From the IMG/VR virus record IMGVR_UViG_3300048927_000100, positions 1 to 42,451 of that record: DNA of 42,451 nt, one strand, 5' to 3'. Of the stretch, positions 37,706 to 42,451 are shown one piece after another. The notes below the pieces were generated by a model, which made no database searches, was not told the origin of the DNA, and was given only the letters and a program-made list of their open reading frames with translations. The stretch is from a virus. The position numbers were made by a program, and so were the translations under genes. Each line of letters starts with the position of its first letter. The stretch's first letter is position 1.

Positions 37706-39063
37706 CGAAGCTTCGCTACCAGCACGGATGCGCTGACGGGTCGAAAGTACATGGGGAGGCGGCCGCCTGGTCTTCGGCGGCCGCGTGGAACGTCAATTTC
37801 AACAACGGCAACGTCAACAACAACCACCGCAACAACAACGGGTTCGCGTTGGCCGTGCGTCGTGCCGGTGAGTTTCAGGGGGAAGTCTCGCTGCAGGATT
37901 TGTACCGGGCATGGCGGCGCGCGCGCCGCCAGAAGGTGCCTAGCTTCAACCAGCTCCGTTTCGACGGGCGTTGGTCCGATGGGCTGCTGCGGCTCGAACG
38001 TGAGCTGGTCGGCGGCACCTGGTCGCCGCGCCCCTCCACCTGCTTCATCGCCACCCGGCCCAAGGCGCGCGAGATTCACGCGCCGGACTTCGCCGACCGC
38101 GTGGTGCACCACTGGCTGGTTCCCCAGCTGGAGGCACTGTGGGAGCCGACCTTCATCCACGACAGCTACGCCAACCGGAAAGGCCGCGGCAGCCACGCCG
38201 CCGTCCGCCGGGCTCAGGAATTCAGCCGGCAGGTGCATTCGGGCCAGGGTGGCGGCTACTACCTGCAGCTGGACGTGGCCAACTTCTTCAACAGCATTCA
38301 CCGGTCGACGCTGTGGGGGATGCTCCGCAAGCGCATGCAGCGCCGCGGGCTGTCCGCTACGGCGCAGAAGGCCACGCACGCCCTCCTCCGCCGGTCGCCG
38401 CTGCATGCCGGCGTCCAGTACCGCGCCACCGAGGCCGAGCTGGCGCAGGTGCCGCCACACAAGCGTCTGGTCAACGCGCCGGCCGGGCGCGGCTTGCCGA
38501 TCGGCAACCTGTCCAGCCAGTTCTTCGCCAACGTCTATCTGGACGCCCTCGACCAGTTCGTGAAGCACGAGCTCAAGGCAGAGCGCTACCTGCGCTACGT
38601 CGATGACTTCGTGCTGTTCCACCACGACCGCGAGCAGCTGGCAGCCTGGCGCGACCAGATCGAGGTCTTCCTGGCCGACCGCCTAGGGCTGCGCCTCAAG
38701 GCTGAGCAGCACCTGCGCCGGTTGACCGATGGCCTCGACTTCCTCGGCTACGTGATCTACCCCACGCATACCCTCGCCCGTCAGCGGGTAGTCGGCCACG
38801 TACGGCAGGCTCTCGCGGAATGGGAAGGCGTGCACGTCGAGGGCAACAAGCTGCGCGGGCGCCCGTCGGCATTCCGTGACCTTCGCACGCGGCTTGCCAG
38901 CTACCAGGGCCACCTGCGGCACGCGAACAGCCACCACCTTCTGGCCTCGCTACACCAACGCTTTCCGTGGCTGGCCTGCGCTGCCACGCCGCGGCGCTTC
39001 AGCCATCGAGCCGAGCGCCAGACCATTTCCATTAATTTCAGGAAGGAGCCGACCAATGGCTGA
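37702..39063 (+). CDS. DGR reverse transcriptase with in-frame TR extension
   Basis: The 453-aa frame starts at ATG 37702 with GAGGGGG upstream. Residues ~20-56 are the template repeat translated (Asn-rich: NVNFNNGNVNNNHRNNN). The RT proper begins near residue 64 (LQDLYRAWRRARRQK). Motifs are REIHAPDFADRVVHHWL (~123-139), YLQLDVANFF with catalytic Asp191, the DGR-type IGNLSSQ (267-273) and YVDDF with Asp301/302. This RT class copies TR RNA with adenine-directed errors for transfer to the VRs. Translation could instead start downstream at TTG (Leu67) or inside the TR, leaving the TR non-coding. Confidence 0.93.
   Translation: MTKLRYQHGCADGSKVHGEAAAWSSAAAWNVNFNNGNVNNNHRNNNGFALAVRRAGEFQGEVSLQDLYRAWRRARRQKVPSFNQLRFDGRWSDGLLRLERELVGGTWSPRPSTCFIATRPKAREIHAPDFADRVVHHWLVPQLEALWEPTFIHDSYANRKGRGSHAAVRRAQEFSRQVHSGQGGGYYLQLDVANFFNSIHRSTLWGMLRKRMQRRGLSATAQKATHALLRRSPLHAGVQYRATEAELAQVPPHKRLVNAPAGRGLPIGNLSSQFFANVYLDALDQFVKHELKAERYLRYVDDFVLFHHDREQLAAWRDQIEVFLADRLGLRLKAEQHLRRLTDGLDFLGYVIYPTHTLARQRVVGHVRQALAEWEGVHVEGNKLRGRPSAFRDLRTRLASYQGHLRHANSHHLLASLHQRFPWLACAATPRRFSHRAERQTISINFRKEPTNG
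37759..37784 (+). repeat. Inverted repeat at the 5' end of the TR
   Basis: GCGGCCGCC (37759-37767) and GGCGGCCGC (37776-37784) form a perfect 9-bp stem with an 8-nt loop. VR1 retains 8 bp of it and VR2 only 4 bp, because the left arm falls outside VR2 homology. The stem contains no adenine. Confidence 0.7.
37760..37869 (+). repeat. DGR template repeat (TR)
   Basis: 110 bp with 23 adenines in the variable core, arranged as ten AAC, one AAT and one CAC codon, which cannot mutate to a stop codon. Both variable repeats align without gaps. The TR starts 58 nt into the RT reading frame and is in the same frame as the target proteins. After 23 free positions 4^23 (about 7 x 10^13) DNA variants are possible. 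Confidence 0.93.
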
Positions 39064-39274
39064 TATCGAACAGCAGGCCCGTGAACGCATCTTCCAAGAG
39101 CAGTCCACACATCACGTCTACCGGGGATCGTGCGGATCGCTGCCCTGCTACTGCTGGGCCACGGATGACCACGTGATCGGCGATGAGGTGAAGCGCGACG
39201 CGGACCAGTCCACCACCCTGGCCACCGTCAGGCCGCCCAGTGACCTGCGCACCAGGCTGCGGGAGGACCGGTGA
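39056..39274 (+). CDS. Small Cys-containing protein, 72 aa
   Basis: GGAAGGAG precedes ATG 39056, which overlaps the RT end by 8 nt. The product has GSCGSLPCYC in the middle, possibly a small metal site, and a charged C-terminus. The stop overlaps the methyltransferase start (GTGA). Function unknown. Confidence 0.6.
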   Translation: MADIEQQARERIFQEQSTHHVYRGSCGSLPCYCWATDDHVIGDEVKRDADQSTTLATVRPPSDLRTRLREDR

Positions 39275-40045
39275 ACTACTACAACGAGTTCGAACCTTAC
39301 GCCGCGCAGTGGCTGCGCAATCTCATTGCCGAGGGCCTGATCCCCGCCGGCGACGTCGACACCAGGAGCATCACCGATGTTGAGCCCCAAGACCTTGCAG
39401 GCTACCGACAGTGCCACTTCTTCGCCGGAATTGGCGGGTGGCCTCTTGCCCTGCAATTGGCCGGCTGGCCTGACGATAGACCTGTTTGGACCGGATCCTG
39501 CCCCTGCCAGCCCTTCAGTAAGGCCGGCGGGAAGCTCGGCTTCGACGATGACCGACACCTCTGGCCAACCTGGGGGGGGGCTCATCAGCAAGTGCCGCCC
39601 TACAACGATCTTTGGAGAGCAGGTTGCGCCAGCGGTTAAACACGGGTGGCTCGACTTGGTCGCAGGGGACCTGGAGAGAGAAGGCTACGCCTTCGCATCG
39701 ACGGTATTGCGAGCATCAAGTGTCGGTTCCCCTCATGACCGCAGGCGGCTCTTCTTCGTTGCCCACGCCGACGGCCAGGGAGTGGAGGGACTTGTCCAAG
39801 GCTTCAACTCTAACGTCGCTCGACCGTGGGGATGGCGTGGGGAAGAGGATATGCGCGCTATCGCCGCAGCTCCGTTCGAGCCCGGAGATCGTTGGCCTCA
39901 ACCCCTCCTTCGCCGGGTGGCTGATGGGATACCCGGCCGAGTGGGACGCCTGCGCGCCTACGGCAATGCCATCGTCCCGCAAGTCGCGGCCGAAGTGATC
40001 GGCGCCTACATGGATTGCTACCCCGATCCCGCGCCTACGAACTGA
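39271..40045 (+). pseudogene. DNA cytosine (C5) methyltransferase, frameshifted at a G9 tract
   Basis: Motif I (HFFAGIGGW, ~49-57) and motif IV (GSCPCQPFS, catalytic Cys79) are in the frame starting at GTG 39271. After a run of nine G (39572-39580) the family sequence continues in the +1 frame: ISKCRPTTIFGEQV (motif VI), DRRRLFFVAHAD (motif VIII) and LRAYGNAIVPQVAAE (motif X), ending at 40045. Eight G would restore one ORF. As read, the first frame ends at 39639 and lacks motifs VI-X. Either it is an inactive allele, a phase-variable OFF state, or a homopolymer sequencing error. It would protect phage DNA by methylation. Confidence 0.8.
39572..39580 (+). repeat. Poly-G (G9) tract inside the methyltransferase
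   Basis: Nine consecutive G follow T39571. This is the exact site where the protein family continues in another frame. Such tracts slip during replication and are a known phase-variation mechanism in methyltransferase genes. Confidence 0.8.
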
Positions 40046-40058
40046 CAGGAGACCCGTT

Positions 40059-40394
40059 ATGGGAGCCGCTGAAAAGCTAGACATCGTCGGAAAGGACTGG
40101 CTCACCGTGGATGAGGCCGCGCACTACTGTGGGGTGTCCAGGAGCCAGTTCGACTCAAACATCGCGGAATACGGGATCGAGCCGCGCAATTTCATGGGCA
40201 AGAAACTCTACGAGAAAGCCGCCCTCTACTCTGTAATCTACGGTTCCCGACAATGGTCAAGGTCACAATCTTCTGGCGGGACGGCGCCGCGTACCTCAAC
40301 TGGCGCGAGGGCGGCAAGCGAAGCCGCGTCGCCATTGGTCGCGTCGGCCCACGAGAAGCTGAGGGCATACGAGCGGCGAAAGAAGCAGAACTGA
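40059..40394 (+). CDS. Excisionase-like HTH protein, 111 aa
   Basis: The product has KDWLTVDEAAHYCGVSRSQF, a MerR/Xis-type HTH, followed by a short wing (IEPRNFMGKKLYEKAALYSV). GGAGACC lies upstream. It is directly before the integrase and overlaps its start by 142 nt; the Ser/Ala-rich C-terminal third is probably overprinted. It likely directs excision, or regulates the integrase. Confidence 0.7.
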   Translation: MGAAEKLDIVGKDWLTVDEAAHYCGVSRSQFDSNIAEYGIEPRNFMGKKLYEKAALYSVIYGSRQWSRSQSSGGTAPRTSTGARAASEAASPLVASAHEKLRAYERRKKQN

Positions 40395-41242
40395 CGCACG
40401 GGGTACGCATCCTGCCCCGGCTCCCCAGCGTCAGGGATTTCCTGGAGGCGTACCTGGACTGGTACAAGGCCGAGCACCCCACCACGCACGGCAAGGCAAA
40501 GAGCGAGGTTCGCCTGTTCATTGCCCGATTCGGGCACCGGCCTATCGACACGCTGCGGCCCATGGAGATGGAGTCCTACAAGTCGGACCGGCTCACCAAG
40601 GACAGGGTTGCGCCTGAGACGGTGGGCAAGGAAGTTCGGCGGCTGCAGGCGGCATTTCGGCGCGGGGTGAAGTGGAAGGAGCTGGACTTCAATCCGCTCG
40701 AAGAGATTCAGGCGCCGCGCGGGGTTCGCAGCGTCGCGGTGCGGTTCTACGACCGGGCGGCGATGCGCAGGCTCTACCGGGCCAATCCTGAGCGCGCCGC
40801 GCTGTGGCTGTTCATGGCGCACACGGGGCTGCGCCGCGGCGAGCTGGTCGGCCTGGGCAAGGAATCGGTCACGGGGCGCCGGCTCAAAGTCGAGAGCGAC
40901 CCGGACGAGGATGGCCAGGGGCGCACGAAGTCCGGCAAGTGGCGCGAGGTGCCGCTGAACCGTTATGCGCGCTGGGCACTTCGCCACCTACCCGACCCGC
41001 TGGTGGCCGTGCACAAGGACACGGTGTCCGACTGGTTCGCCTCAGATGCGAAGCGGGCGGGGATCGGCGGCAGCCTTCACCGGCTACGGCATACCTTCTG
41101 CGCCCACATGGTGATGGCCGGCGTTCCGCTGCGCCGCGTACAGCTGCTCGCCGGGCACGCGGACTACGCGACCACCGAGAAGTACTATGCTCACCTGACG
41201 CCCGAGGGTGACGACGGGGCGGTGGCCAAGCTCAGGTATTGA
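40253..41242 (+). CDS. int: Tyrosine recombinase integrase
   Basis: The 329-aa product has an N-terminal arm-type DNA-binding beta domain (TIFWRDGAAYLNWREGGKR), a SAM-like core-binding domain (~58-150) and a catalytic domain with TGLRRGEL (Arg194), HRLRH (His276, Arg279), GHADY (His302) and TTEKYYAHL (Tyr312). It would integrate the phage at the tRNA-Arg 3' end located 87 bp downstream. The start overlaps the excisionase-like gene. Confidence 0.93.
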   Translation: MVKVTIFWRDGAAYLNWREGGKRSRVAIGRVGPREAEGIRAAKEAELTHGVRILPRLPSVRDFLEAYLDWYKAEHPTTHGKAKSEVRLFIARFGHRPIDTLRPMEMESYKSDRLTKDRVAPETVGKEVRRLQAAFRRGVKWKELDFNPLEEIQAPRGVRSVAVRFYDRAAMRRLYRANPERAALWLFMAHTGLRRGELVGLGKESVTGRRLKVESDPDEDGQGRTKSGKWREVPLNRYARWALRHLPDPLVAVHKDTVSDWFASDAKRAGIGGSLHRLRHTFCAHMVMAGVPLRRVQLLAGHADYATTEKYYAHLTPEGDDGAVAKLRY

Positions 41243-41243
41243 G

Positions 41244-41261
41244 CTGGGACCACTGGGACCA
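41244..41261 (+). repeat. Tandem 9-bp repeat near the attachment site
   Basis: CTGGGACCA occurs twice in direct tandem right after the integrase stop, about 70 bp from the tRNA 3' end. It may be an arm-type integrase binding site. The att core is expected in the tRNA 3' part, but the second copy lies outside the window. Confidence 0.4.
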
Positions 41262-41328
41262 AACCCTGTGGATATGCGGGAAACAGTGGGAAATGCCGTT
41301 GGTGCAGCACGGCCTAAACCATTGATTT

Positions 41329-41405
41329 TGGTGACCCCGGCCCGATTCGAACGGGCGACCTTCCCCTTAGGAGGGGGACGCTCTATCCAGCTGAGCTACG
41401 GGGCC
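41329..41405 (-). tRNA. tRNA-Arg (anticodon CCT), prophage attachment site
   Basis: On the minus strand 77 nt fold as a tRNA: acceptor GGCCCCG / CGGGGTC, D-arm GCTC..GAGC, anticodon stem TCCCC / GGGGA with loop CTCCTAA (anticodon CCT), T-arm GCCCG TTCGAAT CGGGC, and an encoded CCA. Its 3' end faces the integrase, so this is the likely integration site; the phage restores the 3' end. Confidence 0.93.
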
Positions 41406-41550
41406 ACGGAGGGCGTAAAGGATACAGGCAAACCGCGCCTTCCTTCCAATCACCCGCGACGCACGCACCACGAGTGCCCCGTTACCCGCCACTCATCCCC
41501 GACGGCGGCAACTGCCCTATGCTCCTGTGCCCCCGCGATGAGTGACGTAA

Positions 41551-42195
41551 ATGCATTCCCTGTGGGTCCTGCTGTCCCAATTGGGCGACAGCCGCTGGTT
41601 GCTGCCGTTGAGCGGAGTGCTGATTCTCTTCGGTGCCCGGGCGAACCGTGCGCTGCGCATGCGATGGGCGGTCGGTCTGGTCGTTGTCGGCGGGCTGTCC
41701 CTCGCCTCTAAACTGGCGTTCCTGGGGTGGGGCATCGGTTGGGCGCGCCTGGATTTCACTGGATTCAGCGGCCACGCAACGATGACGGCGGCGGTCTATC
41801 CGGTCATCTTCTACCTGACGCTCCAGGGGCGGGTGCGGTGGCCACTCGCCGGCGCGGTGCTCGGTGCACTGCTCGCCGCCGCAATCGCTTACTCACGGCT
41901 GCCATTGAACGCCCACTCGGTGTCGGAGGTCGTCAGCGGATGGCTGTTGGGCATCGCCGTCAGCGCCATGGCCCTGCGGGCCCGGGATGACACCGCCGAG
42001 ACGCCACTGCCTGCCATCGCCGCCGCCGTGCTTGGGGCAGCGATGGCCCTGGTGCTCTTCTCGGGCGTGCGGACGCACGATCTGGTGATGCGCCTGGCGA
42101 CCGATTTGTCCGGACGCGGCGAGGTATTTACCCGCGCAAGCGCCTGCAGCCACCCGGCCTCGCATGCGGCGCCTGCCTGCCTGCCGAAGCGCTGA
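41551..42195 (+). CDS. PAP2-type membrane phosphatase (host)
   Basis: The 214-aa product has five or six hydrophobic segments and the PAP2 motifs FSGHATMTAAVYP (SGH) and SRLPLNAHSVSEVVSGW (SRxxxxxH). The first KxxxxxxRP motif is not obvious, so activity is less certain. Such enzymes remove phosphate from membrane lipid carriers such as undecaprenyl pyrophosphate or phosphatidic acid. It belongs to the host, beyond the tRNA. Confidence 0.8.
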   Translation: MHSLWVLLSQLGDSRWLLPLSGVLILFGARANRALRMRWAVGLVVVGGLSLASKLAFLGWGIGWARLDFTGFSGHATMTAAVYPVIFYLTLQGRVRWPLAGAVLGALLAAAIAYSRLPLNAHSVSEVVSGWLLGIAVSAMALRARDDTAETPLPAIAAAVLGAAMALVLFSGVRTHDLVMRLATDLSGRGEVFTRASACSHPASHAAPACLPKR

Positions 42196-42379
42196 GCACC
42201 CTGGCGGGGCGAAGGAAGTCAGGGCGACGTCCGCCATACGCCGGGCAATGGAGGCGACGAGGCCGCTGCACCGCCAGATGAGGCATTGCCCCCCTCTGTT
42301 ACCATTCGGGGTTCAGCTTGCCGCCCCCCCACCCTGCCAGCGGCCAGCGCCTTACAAACGCAACGCAACAGGAGTTTGC

Positions 42380-42451
42380 ATGTCCTCTGACCTGCTCAAG
42401 GCCCTCGGCCTCGACGCGACCAACGCTGGCACCTACCTTGGCAACGGCGAG
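42380..42451 (+). CDS. Start of an aldehyde dehydrogenase, partial (host)
   Basis: AACAGGAG precedes ATG 42380; 24 codons (MSSDLLKALGLDATNAGTYL...) run off the window. The start resembles antiquitin-like (ALDH7) semialdehyde dehydrogenases of Xanthomonad-type genomes. Too short to be sure. The 184-bp gap before it (42196-42379) shows nothing else I can call. Confidence 0.5.
   Translation, partial: MSSDLLKALGLDATNAGTYLGNGE

Noticed and set aside
37363-38625. 420-codon minus-strand ORF over avd and the RT
   Set aside because: Shadow of the DGR genes; no coding-type sequence and opposite to the operon.
39612-39998. Separate plus-strand ORF (128 codons) within the methyltransferase
   Set aside because: Not called as its own gene, because it overlaps the frame with motifs VI, VIII and X. 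Its family-like sequence is reported as a finding instead.
1-42451. CRISPR array or insertion sequence
   Set aside because: No regularly spaced repeats other than the DGR and operator repeats, and no transposase-like gene was seen.

Overview
The window is the right-hand ~41.3 kb of a temperate podovirus-type prophage plus a short piece of host chromosome. The DNA is GC-rich. Prophage gene style, the host PAP2-type phosphatase and the start of an antiquitin-like aldehyde dehydrogenase suggest a gammaproteobacterium of the Xanthomonadaceae/Lysobacteraceae (Lysobacter, Stenotrophomonas or Luteimonas-like). The genus is an inference. The prophage sits against the 3' end of a tRNA-Arg(CCT) gene (41329-41405), with its tyrosine integrase next to that tRNA. 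The other prophage end lies beyond position 1.

Layout. From 30088 down to 1, almost everything is on the minus strand in one tightly coupled series (many ATGA/GTGA overlaps): Cro-like and CII-like regulators; replication and recombination genes (DUF1376/YdaU-type protein, NinB, DUF1364, Lar-like, RusA); a phage metallopeptidase; small and large terminase, portal, scaffold and major capsid; tail adaptor; a nozzle that appears spread over three ORFs; DUF2833 and internal virion/ejection proteins; a lysis cassette (lysozyme, membrane proteins, Rz/Rz1); and tail-fibre genes running off the left edge. Two plus-strand genes (4547-5308) interrupt this block like morons.

From 30160 to 41242 genes are on the plus strand: a CI-like repressor without a peptidase domain, two accessory genes, then a second operon with its own repressor-controlled promoter. 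That operon carries many small ORFs, a coiled-coil protein, RecT and a YqaJ exonuclease, and a diversity-generating retroelement (DGR). It ends with a frameshifted cytosine methyltransferase, an excisionase-like protein and the integrase.

The most notable system is the DGR. A 110-bp template repeat (TR, 37760-37869) is copied in two variable repeats at the 3' ends of two small DUF1566/lectin-fold-like genes (VR1 37124-37233, VR2 32059-32164). All 13 differences in VR1 and 15 of 16 in VR2 fall on template adenines. An Avd-like helper and a DGR-type reverse transcriptase follow. The TR lies in frame inside the 5' end of the RT reading frame, and the targets sit in the early rightward operon, away from the tail genes. 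Upstream of that operon are two copies of the same 16-bp operator that occurs three times between cI and cro, at an exact 24-bp pitch, over promoters of identical geometry. DGR target expression is therefore probably repressed in the lysogen.
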